DNA of 64,000 nt from Ruegeria pomeroyi (GCF_021405525.1 NZ_JAGQAG010000001.1:2790001-2854000), one strand, 5' to 3'. Positions 35,492 through 44,374 are shown, numbered from the stretch's first letter. Program-made: numbers and translations. The notes: generated by a model not told the origin, from the letters alone.

Positions 35492-35935
35492 ATGCTGAAA
35501 AAGTTCCTTCAGGCCTTTCGCCCGCCTTCTCCGACGCCGCTGCCCGACCCCGATGCCGAGCTTGCGCTGGGTGCGCTTCTGGTGCGCGTGGCCAAGGTGG
35601 ACCGCGAATACCAGGTCGAGGAGATCAGCCTGATCGACCGGATCCTGGCCCGGCTCTATGGTCACAACGCCATAGAGGCGGCCAAGGTGCGCGCAACCTG
35701 CGAAAAGCTGCACGCCGCCGCGCCCGACACCGATACCTTCGGCAAGCTGATCCGCGAGACCACGGGCCTCGAAGAGCGGCTTGCCGCGCTGGATGCGCTT
35801 TGGGAAGTGGTGCTGGCCGATGGCCTGCAACGCGAGGGTGAGCTGAAGATCGTCGAAGAGGCACGGATTGCCATGGGTCTCAGCCGCAAGGACAGCGATG
35901 GCGCCCGCGACCGCATTCTGGCGCGCGCGAGCTAG
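35492..35935 (+). CDS. TerB-like protein, copy 1
   Basis: A 147-aa all-helical protein of the tellurite-resistance TerB/DUF533-like fold. Landmarks are LALGALLVRVAKVDREYQVEEISLIDRILARLYG and ERLAALDALWEVVLADGLQREGELKIVEEARIAMGLS (quoted as ALLVRVAKVD, ALWEVVLADG and the paired acidic residues that can hold a metal). There is no signal peptide. A close relative follows 39 bp downstream. TerB domains occur in stress and metal contexts; tellurite resistance itself is not implied. Confidence 0.85.
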   Translation: MLKKFLQAFRPPSPTPLPDPDAELALGALLVRVAKVDREYQVEEISLIDRILARLYGHNAIEAAKVRATCEKLHAAAPDTDTFGKLIRETTGLEERLAALDALWEVVLADGLQREGELKIVEEARIAMGLSRKDSDGARDRILARAS

Positions 35936-35974
35936 GTCCGTCGCCACCAACGACCAGACCCGGATGGAGTCGCC

Positions 35975-36412
35975 ATGTTCCGAGAGTTTCTGACCCGGCT
36001 GACACAGCCGCAGCCCGCGCCGCTTGACGATGGAGATGCGCGTCTGGCGCTGACCGCGCTCTTGGTGCGGATCGCCCGCGCGGACAATGACTATGCCCAG
36101 GCCGAGCGCGACCGGATCGACCGGATCGCAGCCGCCCGCTATGGGCTGAGCCCGTTTGAGGCGGCGCAGCTGCGCGCCCGCGCCGAAGAGCTGGAGGCCG
36201 AGGCACCCGATACCGTCCGCTTTACCCGCGCGATCAAGGAGGCCGTCGCCTATGAGGAGCGCCGCGCCGTGGTCGAGGCGTTGTGGTCGGTGGTACTGGC
36301 CGATGGGGAACGCGCCCAGGAAGAGGACGCGCTGTTGCGGCTGGTGGCAAATCTGCTGGGCGTCAACGACCGTGACTCGGCCCTGGCACGGCAAAAAGCG
36401 GCAAGCCGATGA
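35975..36412 (+). CDS. TerB-like protein, copy 2
   Basis: A 145-aa paralogue of the preceding gene with the same pattern: LTALLVRIARADNDYAQAERDRIDRI, then RRAVVEALWSVVLADGERAQEEDALLRLVANLLGV (landmarks ALLVRIARAD and ALWSVVLADG). GGAG precedes the ATG. The shared core motifs and equal length indicate tandem duplication. Its stop overlaps the start of the next gene (ATGA), suggesting one operon of three. Confidence 0.85.
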   Translation: MFREFLTRLTQPQPAPLDDGDARLALTALLVRIARADNDYAQAERDRIDRIAAARYGLSPFEAAQLRARAEELEAEAPDTVRFTRAIKEAVAYEERRAVVEALWSVVLADGERAQEEDALLRLVANLLGVNDRDSALARQKAASR

Positions 36413-37161
36413 CCGCCATGCTGGGCATGTATGACATGCCGCCCCTGCGCGCCGCCAATGACCGGTTCTGGGCCTTGGTCCGCGCCGAACTGGGATATGG
36501 CCCCGAAACGCTCGACCGGACACGCGATGTCTGGGCGATCTGGCGCGATCCCGAACTGGTGCTGGCGCAGACCTGCGGCATGCCCTATCGCACCCGTTTG
36601 CATGGCCATGTGCAGCTGGTGGGCACTCCCGATTACGGGCTGCCGGGCTGCGCGCCGGGGCATTACCGATCCGTCTTTGTGGCGCGGGTCGACGATACGC
36701 GCGACCTGCCCGAGCTGGCGACTGGCACCTTTGCCTATAACGAGGCGCTGTCGCAGTCGGGCTGGGCGGCGCCTGTAACCCATCTGCAAGGGGCCGGGCT
36801 GGCCCCTGCCGCGCTGCTGGAAAGCGGCGCGCATGCGGCCTCGGCCGCGGCCGTGGCCGAGGGGCGGGCCGATCTGGCGGCGCTGGATGCGCTGACCTGG
36901 ACGTTGCTCTGCGAACACACCGATCTGGGTGCGCGGCTGCGCGAGGTGGCCCATACCACGCCCACCCCGGTGCTGCCCTATATCACTGCGCCGGGACGGG
37001 ATGCCGCCGCTATTGCCGCCGCCGTCCGGACGGCGATTGCGAATCTGGACCCGGCCGATCGTGCGGCGCTGCATCTCAAGGGGCTGGTTGACATTCCTGC
37101 CTCGGCTTATCTGAGCATCCCCAATCCGCCGGCACCGTCTGCTATTTGTTCCGCAGACTGA
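36409..37161 (+). CDS. PhnD-like phosphate/phosphonate-binding domain protein
   Basis: A 250-aa protein of the PhnD-type periplasmic-binding fold. Landmarks are MYDMPPLRAANDRFWALVRAELG, ELVLAQTCGMPYRTRLHGHVQLVGTPDYGLPGC (in parts), HYRSVFVARVDD, FAYNEALSQSGW and ALDALTWTLLCEHTD. Unlike a true transporter component it has no signal peptide and no adjacent permease, so a cytosolic sensor or enzyme-like role is possible. The start at 36409 overlaps the TerB gene; ATG 36418 is an alternative. Confidence 0.75.
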   Translation: MTAMLGMYDMPPLRAANDRFWALVRAELGYGPETLDRTRDVWAIWRDPELVLAQTCGMPYRTRLHGHVQLVGTPDYGLPGCAPGHYRSVFVARVDDTRDLPELATGTFAYNEALSQSGWAAPVTHLQGAGLAPAALLESGAHAASAAAVAEGRADLAALDALTWTLLCEHTDLGARLREVAHTTPTPVLPYITAPGRDAAAIAAAVRTAIANLDPADRAALHLKGLVDIPASAYLSIPNPPAPSAICSAD

Positions 37162-37270
37162 TCATTTCGTTGGGTTAACCGGTACAAACCGTCGATTTGA
37201 ACATTGCAATGTGTCGGTTTTTCCGACCTAGTACCGCCCTAACACGCAAAACAAGACATCGGGACAACAC

Positions 37271-38047
37271 GTGACAGAAACCGCCCCCGTTATCCAGATC
37301 AAGAACCTGCACAAGAGCTTTGGCCAGCTCGAAGTCCTCAAAGGTGTCGATATCACCGCCCATCGCGGCGACGTGGTGTCGTTGATCGGCTCATCGGGAT
37401 CGGGCAAATCCACGCTGCTTCGTTGCTGCAACCTGCTCGAGGACAGCCAGCAGGGCGAGATCCTGTTCAACGGCGAACCGGTCCGCTGGACCGGCAGCGG
37501 CAGTTCCCGCCGCCCGGCCGACCCCAAACAGGTGCTGCGCATTCGCACGAACCTGAGCATGGTGTTCCAGCAGTTCAACCTGTGGGCCCATATGACCATC
37601 CTGCAAAACGTGATGGAGGCGCCGATCCACGTGCTGGGCCGCGACCGGGCCGAGGTCGAGGAGAGCGCGCGGCGCTATCTCGACAAGGTGGGGATCGGCG
37701 ACAAATGCGACAATTACCCGGCCCAGCTGTCGGGTGGCCAGCAGCAGCGCGCCGCCATCGCGCGCGGCCTGTGCATGGAGCCGCAGGCGCTGTTGTTCGA
37801 CGAGCCGACCTCGGCGCTCGACCCCGAGTTGGAGCAGGAAGTCATCAAGGTGATCCGGGACCTGGCCGCCGAGGGCCGCACCATGATCATCGTCACCCAT
37901 GACATGAAGATGGCCGCCGATATCTCGTCCCATGTCATCTTCCTCCACCAGGGGCTGGTCGAGGAAGAGGGCACCGCCGAAGATATCTTTGCAGCGCCGA
38001 AATCCGAGCGTTTGCAGGGCTTTCTTTCCGTCACCAAGGCCGCATAA
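37271..38047 (+). CDS. Polar amino-acid-type ABC transporter ATP-binding protein
   Basis: A 258-aa ATPase close to HisP/GlnQ. Walker A GSSGSGKSTLLRCCN, Q-loop MVFQQFNLWAHMTI, signature LSGGQQQRAAIARGL, Walker B LLFDEPTSALD and H-loop IVTHDM are all present. Between Walker A and the Q-loop lies the insertion WTGSGSSRRPADPKQVLRIR, typical of the HisP group. The start codon is GTG at 37271. It opens an operon with the binding protein and two permeases. Confidence 0.93.
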   Translation: MTETAPVIQIKNLHKSFGQLEVLKGVDITAHRGDVVSLIGSSGSGKSTLLRCCNLLEDSQQGEILFNGEPVRWTGSGSSRRPADPKQVLRIRTNLSMVFQQFNLWAHMTILQNVMEAPIHVLGRDRAEVEESARRYLDKVGIGDKCDNYPAQLSGGQQQRAAIARGLCMEPQALLFDEPTSALDPELEQEVIKVIRDLAAEGRTMIIVTHDMKMAADISSHVIFLHQGLVEEEGTAEDIFAAPKSERLQGFLSVTKAA

Positions 38048-38078
38048 TCAAATTACCAACGACAATGGGAGTCTCTCA

Positions 38079-38801
38079 ATGAAGAAACTGATTCTGACCA
38101 CCGCCGCGCTGGCGCTGACCGCCGGCATGGCCATGGCCGACACCGTGCGCATGGGCACCGAGGGCGCGTATCCTCCGTACAACTTCATCAACGACAAGGG
38201 CGAGGTCGACGGCTTCGAGCGCGAACTGGGCGACGAGCTGTGCAAGCGCGCCGGCCTGACCTGCGAGTGGGTCAAGAACGACTGGGATTCGATCATCCCC
38301 AACCTGGTGTCGGGCAACTACGACACCATCATCGCCGGCATGTCGATCACCGACGAGCGTGACGAGGTGATCGACTTCACCCAGAACTACATCCCGCCGA
38401 CCGCCTCGTCCTATGTCGCGGCCTCTGATGGCGCCGACCTGTCGGGCATCGTCGCGGCCCAGACCGCCACCATCCAGGCCGGATACATCGCCGAAAGCGG
38501 TGCGACGCTGGTGGAATTCGCCACGCCCGAGGAAACCATCGCCGCCGTCCGTAACGGCGAGGCCGATGCGGTCTTTGCCGACCGGGACTATCTGGTTCCG
38601 ATCGTCGAAGAATCGGGCGGCGAGCTGATGTTCGTGGGCGATGACGTACCGCTGGGCGGTGGCGTCGGCATGGGTCTGCGCGAAAGCGACGGCGAGCTGC
38701 GCGGCAAGTTCGACGCGGCCATCACCTCGATGAAAGAGGACGGCACGCTGAACGCGATGATCAAGAAATGGTTCGGCGAAGACGCCGCCGTTTACGAATA
38801 A
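38079..38801 (+). CDS. Amino-acid-type ABC transporter substrate-binding protein
   Basis: A 240-aa periplasmic protein of the SBP_bac_3 family. The signal peptide MKKLILTTAALALTAGMAMA is followed by DTVRMGTEGAYPPYNFIND. The ligand-binding signatures are GFERELGDELCKRAG, IIPNLVSGNYDTIIAGMSIT and DERDEVIDFTQNY. The fold and partners indicate basic or polar amino acids or related amines. The downstream ligase genes make an amine or amino acid used as a nitrogen source plausible (inference). A strong hairpin follows the gene. Confidence 0.92.
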   Translation: MKKLILTTAALALTAGMAMADTVRMGTEGAYPPYNFINDKGEVDGFERELGDELCKRAGLTCEWVKNDWDSIIPNLVSGNYDTIIAGMSITDERDEVIDFTQNYIPPTASSYVAASDGADLSGIVAAQTATIQAGYIAESGATLVEFATPEETIAAVRNGEADAVFADRDYLVPIVEESGGELMFVGDDVPLGGGVGMGLRESDGELRGKFDAAITSMKEDGTLNAMIKKWFGEDAAVYE

Positions 38802-38811
38802 ACCCTGCGGG

Positions 38812-38837
38812 CGGGCCTGCCGATCGCGGCAGGCCCG
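38812..38837 (+). terminator. Intra-operon hairpin after the binding-protein gene
   Basis: CGGGCCTGCCG (38812-38822) and CGGCAGGCCCG (38827-38837) form a perfect 11-bp stem with loop ATCG and no U-run. Such hairpins after binding-protein genes protect the upstream mRNA or attenuate transcription, so that the binding protein exceeds the permeases. Confidence 0.6.
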
Positions 38838-38885
38838 ATCCCATGCGGCCACCATTGCCGCGCCCTGCCCCGCAAAGGCCCGCCG

Positions 38886-39773
38886 ATGTTCTCCTACTGC
38901 ACCGATCCCGACACGCTGGACACGGTCCGCTGGTTCTCCTGCTTTCTGACCAACGGCGTGCACCTGTCCTTCTACATGTCCTTCCTCAAGGTTCTGGTTC
39001 TGCTGCTGGTCACCGCCCCGGTGGCGCTGGCGGTGGGCTTTGCCGGGGCCATGGCCACGCGGGCCACGCTGCCGCCGCTGCGCTGGCTGGGCGAGGGCTA
39101 TATCGCGATCATGCGCGGCGTGCCCGACATTGCCTTCTTCCTGTTCTTCGTGATCGCGCTGGATCAGGCGTTCGAATGGACCCGGCATCAGATCCTGTGC
39201 CCCGACTGGACCGATCCGATCCGGCAGGGCAACGATTTTCTGGTCTGCCCCGATGCCAAGCTGCCGCTGGGCCGGGCGGCGGAATGGGTGCATCAGACCT
39301 ATTCCTTTTTCCTGGCGGTGGTGACCTTTGCCATCGTTTTCGGCGCCTTCGCGGCCAACGTGTTGCGCGGTGGCATGCGCGCCGTGCCCCATGCCCAGCT
39401 TGAAACCGCCGCCGCCTATGGCATGTCCCGGCGCCAGACCTTTTGGCGCATCCTGGTGCCGCAGATGTGGATCTATGCCCTGCCCGGCCTGTCGAACCTG
39501 TGGCTGATCCTGATCAAGGCAACCCCGCTGCTGTTCCTGCTGGGGATCGAGGATATCGTCTATTGGGCGCGCGAGATTGGCGGCACCAAGACCTCCAAGT
39601 TCACCGACTATCCCCATGGCGACTGGCGCATGTGGTATTTCCTGTTCCTGCTGGTCTTCTACCTGAGCTTCACCCGCATCTCGGAAATTCTGCTTGAGAG
39701 GCTGACCGTCCGCCTCAGCCACGGCCAGGCCACCACCGGCGGCGAGGCCCTGCGCAAGGAGGCCGCGGCATGA
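38886..39773 (+). CDS. Amino-acid-type ABC transporter permease 1
   Basis: A 295-aa inner-membrane subunit of the HisM/HisQ type. The cytoplasmic coupling (EAA) loop reads LETAAAYGMSRRQTFWRILVPQM. Landmarks near the N-terminus are FLTNGVHLSFYMSFLKVL and IAIMRGVPDIAFFLFFVIAL. There is an insertion of about 35 residues (ILCPDWTDPIRQGNDFLVCPD and onward) not found in enteric homologues, with two cysteines on the periplasmic side. Its stop overlaps the next permease start. Confidence 0.9.
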   Translation: MFSYCTDPDTLDTVRWFSCFLTNGVHLSFYMSFLKVLVLLLVTAPVALAVGFAGAMATRATLPPLRWLGEGYIAIMRGVPDIAFFLFFVIALDQAFEWTRHQILCPDWTDPIRQGNDFLVCPDAKLPLGRAAEWVHQTYSFFLAVVTFAIVFGAFAANVLRGGMRAVPHAQLETAAAYGMSRRQTFWRILVPQMWIYALPGLSNLWLILIKATPLLFLLGIEDIVYWAREIGGTKTSKFTDYPHGDWRMWYFLFLLVFYLSFTRISEILLERLTVRLSHGQATTGGEALRKEAAA

Positions 39774-40579
39774 AATCCTGCATCGACACCATCCAGGACT
39801 ATGGCCTGCGCGCGATCGGTATCGGCGAGCGACTGTTGCCCCGGTCCGACTTTACCCTGTGCGAGCAGTTCACCCTGATCGGCTCTGGCATGATCTGGAA
39901 CATCTATTTCGGCCTGATGGCGCTGGTCACCGGCTATTTCCTGGCCGTCACCCTGGCACTGGGCAAAAGCGCGTCCAACCCCTGGGCGCGCAAACCGGCG
40001 GAATGGTTCATCTTCATCTTCCGCGGCTCGCCCCTCTTCATCCAGTTCTTCTTTGCCTATTTCTTCTTCCTGTCGCTGAAGAAGAGCTATCCGATGTTCG
40101 ACATGCTGACCTCGGCATGGGCGGGTGCGCTGATCGTGCTGTTCATGAACACCGCCGCCTACTCGGCCGAGATCTTCTATGGCGCGCTGCGCACGATCCC
40201 CAAGGGCGATGTCGAAGCCGCTGACGCCTATGGCATGAGCGGCTGGCCCCGGTTCCGCCGCATCGTCTGGCCCACCATGATGCGGCTGGCATGGCCCGCC
40301 TATACGAACGAGGCGATCTTTCTGTTTCACGCCACCACGCTGGTGTTCTTTTCGGCCTTCCCGGCCTGGCAACAGCGTGGCGATGCGCTGTATTACGCCA
40401 GCTATTTCGCGGACAAGACGTTCAACCCGTTCGTCCCCTACCCGATTCTCGCCTTTTATTTCATCCTGCTGACCCTGGCGGTGGTGGGCGTGTTCGGTGT
40501 GATAAACACGCGGCTGAACCGGCACCTGCCCGCCGAACGCCGGCCCAAGATGCGCCTGCGCCCCAACCTGATGCGGTGA
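39770..40579 (+). CDS. Amino-acid-type ABC transporter permease 2
   Basis: A 269-aa partner of permease 1. The EAA loop is VEAADAYGMSGWPRFRRIVWPTMMRL. Other landmarks are LIGSGMIWNIYFGLMALVTGY, FIFRGSPLFIQFFFAYF and NTAAYSAEIFYGALRTIPKGD. It starts inside the end of permease 1 (ATGA overlap), so the two are made in equal amount. The N-terminus is longer than usual (about 35 residues before the first helix). Confidence 0.9.
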   Translation: MKSCIDTIQDYGLRAIGIGERLLPRSDFTLCEQFTLIGSGMIWNIYFGLMALVTGYFLAVTLALGKSASNPWARKPAEWFIFIFRGSPLFIQFFFAYFFFLSLKKSYPMFDMLTSAWAGALIVLFMNTAAYSAEIFYGALRTIPKGDVEAADAYGMSGWPRFRRIVWPTMMRLAWPAYTNEAIFLFHATTLVFFSAFPAWQQRGDALYYASYFADKTFNPFVPYPILAFYFILLTLAVVGVFGVINTRLNRHLPAERRPKMRLRPNLMR

Positions 40580-40741
40580 CCCTTTCCCGTGGGGGACACG
40601 GGGTGCTGGTCTGGCTGCTACTCCCAACCTGCCGCCTTGGCTGTCTGGACATGGTTTGATCCATGACCGGCTTGCCATGACACGCGGTCGGACAAGACCG
40701 TGGAAATATCGCTTGCCAGCCCCCCATGGCTAGTAGTAGAA

Positions 40742-40753
40742 ATTTGATCAAAT
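40742..40753. promoter_or_regulatory. Perfect palindrome upstream of the ligase operon
   Basis: ATTTGATCAAAT is a 12-bp perfect palindrome 27 bp before the first glutamine-synthetase-like start, in the only sizeable gap (201 bp) of this cluster. It is A/T-rich against a G/C-rich background and is a candidate operator for an unknown regulator. Confidence 0.45.
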
Positions 40754-40780
40754 CTAACAGACATCGCGTGAGAAGGGCCC

Positions 40781-42121
40781 ATGCAAGCCAAAAACTGGCT
40801 GCGGAAGAACCCGCAGGTAAGAACAATTCGTGTGGCCGCTGCCGACCTGAACGGCCAGCCGCGCGGCAAGCGTGTGCCCGGACGTTTTGCTGACAAGGCG
40901 ATCGAGGGCGGCACCCGCTTTCCATTGTCGGTGATGAATCTCGACATCTGGGGCGAGGATATCGAAGACAGCCCGCTGGTGCTGGCCTCGGGTGATCGCG
41001 ACGGTGTTCTGCAACCGACCGAGCGCGGTTTCATGCCGATGCCATGGCTCGACACGCCCACCGGCCTGCTGCCGATCTGGATGTTCCACGAAGATGGCCG
41101 CCCTTATGAGGGCGACCCGCGCCACGCCTTGAACACCGTGGTCAAACGCTACAGGGCGCGCGGCCTGAAACCGGTCGTCGCGGTCGAGCTGGAATTCTTT
41201 CTGATCGACGACAGCGGCCGCCATTTGCAGGTGCCGCAATCACCGCGCTCGGGCAAGCGGCGCAAGGCGGGCGAGATCCTGTCGCTGCGCGCACTGGACC
41301 AGTTTGATCATTTCTTCACCGAGCTTTACGACGCTTGCGAAGTCATGGATATCCCCGCCGATACCGCCATCTCCGAGGCCGGGGTCGGCCAGTTCGAGAT
41401 CAACCTGATGCATCAGGACGACGCCCTGCGCGCCGCTGACGATGCCTGGCTGTTCAAGATGCTGGTCAAGGGCCTGGCCCGCAAACACGGCTTTGCCGCC
41501 AGTTTCATGGCCAAACCTTACGAGGATTACGCTGGGTCGGGCATGCATATGCATTTCTCGGTGCTGGATGACGAGGGCAACAACATCTTTGACGACGGCA
41601 CCGAGCGTGGCAGCGATGCGTTGCTGCACGCGGTGCGCGGCTGTCTGGACGCCATGTCGGGCAGCACGCTGATCTTTGCCCCCCACGACAACAGCTATGC
41701 CCGGTTGGTCCCCAATGCCCACGCGCCGACCGGCGTCGCCTGGGCCTATGAGAACCGCACCGCGGCCATCCGCATCCCCTCGGGCAGTCCGGTCGCACGC
41801 CGGATCGAACACCGGGTCGCGGGCGGCGACGTCAATCCCTATCTGATGATCGCAGCGGTTCTGGGCGCGGCACTCAACGGGATCGAGGATGGCAAGATGC
41901 CGCCCGAACCGATCTCGGGCAATGCGTACAAGGCGGATCTGCCCCAGATCCCCGATCGTTGGGACGCAGCGATTGACGCATTCGAATCCGACCCGGCTGT
42001 CGCGCGGATTTTCGCGCCCGAGCTGATCCGCAACTATGTCATGACTAAGCGGCAGGAGTTCCGCTATTTTCAGGAGATGACCGAGAAGGAAAAAACCGAA
42101 GTCTATCTGGACACGGTCTGA
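40781..42121 (+). CDS. Glutamine-synthetase-family ligase 1 (gamma-glutamyl-amine synthetase-like)
   Basis: A 446-aa GS-fold enzyme. The beta-grasp N domain has RTIRVAAADLNGQPRGKRVP. The catalytic domain has PVVAVELEFFLI, SEAGVGQFEINL, GSGMHMHFSVLD, FAPHDNSYARL and YENRTAAIRIPSGS; these hold the metal, ATP and glutamate. The shorter N-terminus and the missing Tyr-adenylylation loop place it with PuuA-like or GlnT-like ligases rather than GlnA. Such ligases glutamylate amines or polyamines for catabolism. It lies with a GATase and a second GS, downstream of an ABC importer. Confidence 0.85.
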   Translation: MQAKNWLRKNPQVRTIRVAAADLNGQPRGKRVPGRFADKAIEGGTRFPLSVMNLDIWGEDIEDSPLVLASGDRDGVLQPTERGFMPMPWLDTPTGLLPIWMFHEDGRPYEGDPRHALNTVVKRYRARGLKPVVAVELEFFLIDDSGRHLQVPQSPRSGKRRKAGEILSLRALDQFDHFFTELYDACEVMDIPADTAISEAGVGQFEINLMHQDDALRAADDAWLFKMLVKGLARKHGFAASFMAKPYEDYAGSGMHMHFSVLDDEGNNIFDDGTERGSDALLHAVRGCLDAMSGSTLIFAPHDNSYARLVPNAHAPTGVAWAYENRTAAIRIPSGSPVARRIEHRVAGGDVNPYLMIAAVLGAALNGIEDGKMPPEPISGNAYKADLPQIPDRWDAAIDAFESDPAVARIFAPELIRNYVMTKRQEFRYFQEMTEKEKTEVYLDTV

Positions 42122-42182
42122 CCTGATCACGACATGGGCACTGCCGGAGCCCCGATCCGGCAAATTTGATGACTGGTGACAC

Positions 42183-42863
42183 ATGAAGATCGGTATTCTC
42201 CTCACGGGCCACGCCCCGGATACGCTCATCGACGCGACCGGCGACTATGACGCGTTCTTTGTCCGCCTGCTGGGGCCACAGAGTTTTGAGTTTGAAACCT
42301 TTGCGGTGGTGGACGGTCAGTTCCCAAGCGGCGCCGAGGCCGCCGACGGCTGGCTGATCACCGGCTCGCGCCACGGCGTGTACGAGGACCACCCCTGGAT
42401 CCCGCCGCTCGAGGCCCTGATCCGCGAGATCCGCGACAAGGGTCAACCTCTGATCGGCGTGTGCTTCGGCCACCAGATCATCGCCCAGGCCCTGGGAGGC
42501 AAGGTCGAGAAATTCAAAGGCGGTTGGGCCATCGGCCCCACAGAATACGACATGGGCGGCGAGCAGGTGACGGTGAATGCCTGGCACCAGGATCAGGTCG
42601 TGGCCCTGCCAGACGGGGCCGAGGTTCTTGCCTCGAACGACTTTTGCCGAAATGCGATGGTGGCCTATGGCGACACCATCTGGACCATTCAGGCACATCC
42701 GGAATACGACAACGAGTTCATCGGCGGGCTGATCCGGACCCGTGGTCGCGGCGTGGTGCCTGACCCTGTACTCGACGACGCGACCGGGCGGCTCGACAGC
42801 CCGCTCGACAGCCCCGCCATCGGCAAGCGCATGGCGGAATTCTACAAGAAAGCGAGGGCCTGA
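42183..42863 (+). CDS. Class I glutamine amidotransferase-like hydrolase
   Basis: A 226-aa stand-alone GATase1 domain. The nucleophile is Cys94 in GVCFGHQIIAQALGG and the His/Glu pair lies in QAHPEYDNEF. The conserved oxyanion-side motif is LITGSRHGVYEDHPW. It is flanked by two GS-like ligases, and the next gene starts 2 bp after its stop. In the Puu pathway a class I GATase-like enzyme (PuuD) hydrolyses gamma-glutamyl-GABA, so a role in removing the gamma-glutamyl group is plausible here, although the sequence looks closer to GMP-synthase-type GATases. Confidence 0.82.
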   Translation: MKIGILLTGHAPDTLIDATGDYDAFFVRLLGPQSFEFETFAVVDGQFPSGAEAADGWLITGSRHGVYEDHPWIPPLEALIREIRDKGQPLIGVCFGHQIIAQALGGKVEKFKGGWAIGPTEYDMGGEQVTVNAWHQDQVVALPDGAEVLASNDFCRNAMVAYGDTIWTIQAHPEYDNEFIGGLIRTRGRGVVPDPVLDDATGRLDSPLDSPAIGKRMAEFYKKARA

Positions 42864-42864
42864 C

Positions 42865-44223
42865 ATGGCCGACTGGACAGAAAATCTCCCCGAGGCCGCG
42901 CAGGCCTATCTGGAAAACCGCCGCCTGGACGAGGTGGAATGCATCATCTCGGACCTGCCCGGCATTGCCCGCGGCAAGGCGGTTCCGGCAAGCAAATTTG
43001 CGCGGCAGGACTATTTCCACCTGCCCGACAGCATCTTTTACCAGACCATCACAGGTGACTGGGGCGATGCCGCCGGAGACGAGGGCTTTATCGAGCGGGA
43101 CATGATCCTGCGCCCCGATTACTCGACCGCGACTGCCGCGCCCTGGACCGGCGACTGGACGCTTCAGGTGATCCACGACGCCTATGACCGCGACGGCGAC
43201 CCGATCCCGTTCAGCCCGCGCAACGTGCTGAGACATGTGGTCTCGCTCTATCATGCGCAGGGCTGGAAGCCGGTCGTAGCCCCCGAGATGGAATTCTATC
43301 TGGTGGCCCGCAACCTGGACCCGGCCAAGGAGATCGAGCCGATGATGGGTCGCTCGGGCCGTCCCGCCGCCGCGCGGCAGGCCTATTCGATGACCGCGGT
43401 CGACGAATTCGGCCCGGTGATCGACGACATCTATGACTTTGCCGAGGCGCAGGGCTTCGAGATCGACGGCATCACCCAGGAAGGCGGCGCCGGCCAGCTG
43501 GAAATCAACCTGCGTCACGGCAGCCCGGTGCGGCTGGCCGACGAGGTGTTCTATTTCAAGCGGCTGATCCGCGAGGCGGCGCTGCGCCACAATTGTTTCG
43601 CCACTTTCATGGCCAAGCCGATCGAGAACGAGCCGGGCAGCGCCATGCATATCCACCATTCGATCGTCGATATGGAAACCGGCGAAAACATCTTCTCGGG
43701 CCCGCAGGGGGGCGAAACCGACGCCTTCTATCACTTCATCGCGGGTTTGCAGAACCACCTGCCCTCGGGTCTGGCGGTGATGGCACCCTATGTGAATTCC
43801 TATCGCCGCTACGTGAAGGACCATGCCGCGCCCATCAACCTGGAATGGGGCCGCGACAACCGCACCACCGGCATTCGCGTGCCGCTCTCCGGCCCCTCGT
43901 CGCGGCGGATCGAGAACCGGCTCGCGGGCATGGATTGCAACCCCTATCTGGGCATCGCGGTCTCGCTGGCCTGCGGCTATCTGGGCCTGATGGAAGAGGC
44001 GCGCCCGCGCAAGCAGTTCCGGGGCGATGCCTATGACGGCGAGGGCGATATCCCGCAGGTGATGGGCGACGCGCTGGACATGTTCGACGAGGCCAAGGCC
44101 CTGCACCAGGTGTTGGGCCCCGAATTCGCCCGCGTCTACAGCATCGTCAAACGCGCCGAATACAACGAGTTCCTGCAGGTGATTTCACCCTGGGAACGCG
44201 AACACCTGCTGATGAACGTCTGA
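42865..44223 (+). CDS. Glutamine-synthetase-family ligase 2 (gamma-glutamyl-amine synthetase-like)
   Basis: A 452-aa paralogue of the first ligase with the same catalytic blocks: VVAPEMEFYLVAR, EGGAGQLEINLRHG, GSAMHIHHSIVD, APYVNSYRRY and WGRDNRTTGIRVPLSGP. The N-terminus VECIISDLPGIARGKAVPASKF fits the PuuA-like class. The differences between the two ligases around the substrate pocket (HMHFS versus HIHHS) suggest two amine substrates or a heteromeric enzyme. A strong terminator follows. Confidence 0.86.
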   Translation: MADWTENLPEAAQAYLENRRLDEVECIISDLPGIARGKAVPASKFARQDYFHLPDSIFYQTITGDWGDAAGDEGFIERDMILRPDYSTATAAPWTGDWTLQVIHDAYDRDGDPIPFSPRNVLRHVVSLYHAQGWKPVVAPEMEFYLVARNLDPAKEIEPMMGRSGRPAAARQAYSMTAVDEFGPVIDDIYDFAEAQGFEIDGITQEGGAGQLEINLRHGSPVRLADEVFYFKRLIREAALRHNCFATFMAKPIENEPGSAMHIHHSIVDMETGENIFSGPQGGETDAFYHFIAGLQNHLPSGLAVMAPYVNSYRRYVKDHAAPINLEWGRDNRTTGIRVPLSGPSSRRIENRLAGMDCNPYLGIAVSLACGYLGLMEEARPRKQFRGDAYDGEGDIPQVMGDALDMFDEAKALHQVLGPEFARVYSIVKRAEYNEFLQVISPWEREHLLMNV

Positions 44224-44248
44224 GCGGTCAAAACCGTTCTCCTTGACT

Positions 44249-44279
44249 GGCGGGAAAGGTCACCCTTTCCCGCCTTTTT
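44249..44279 (+). terminator. Rho-independent terminator of the ligase operon
   Basis: GGCGGGAAAGG (44249-44259) and CCTTTCCCGCC (44264-44274) form an 11-bp stem with loop TCAC, followed by TTTTT. It closes the operon that starts at 40781, or at 37271 if transcription runs through. Confidence 0.92.
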
Positions 44280-44374
44280 CCTGTCTGCAATCCTGAATGG
44301 CCGTTCAAGTTGGTCTTGGTTCTGTTACGCAACTGTTTTACAATTCTCAAAGGTTGAATTCGGGAATCTCAAAT

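Noticed and set aside
35060-36523. Long open frame on the minus strand running upstream of the dipeptidase gene
   Set aside because: It covers the plus-strand DUF1330 and TerB genes and shows no family motifs. High G+C keeps the antisense frame open. The dipeptidase starts at 35059.
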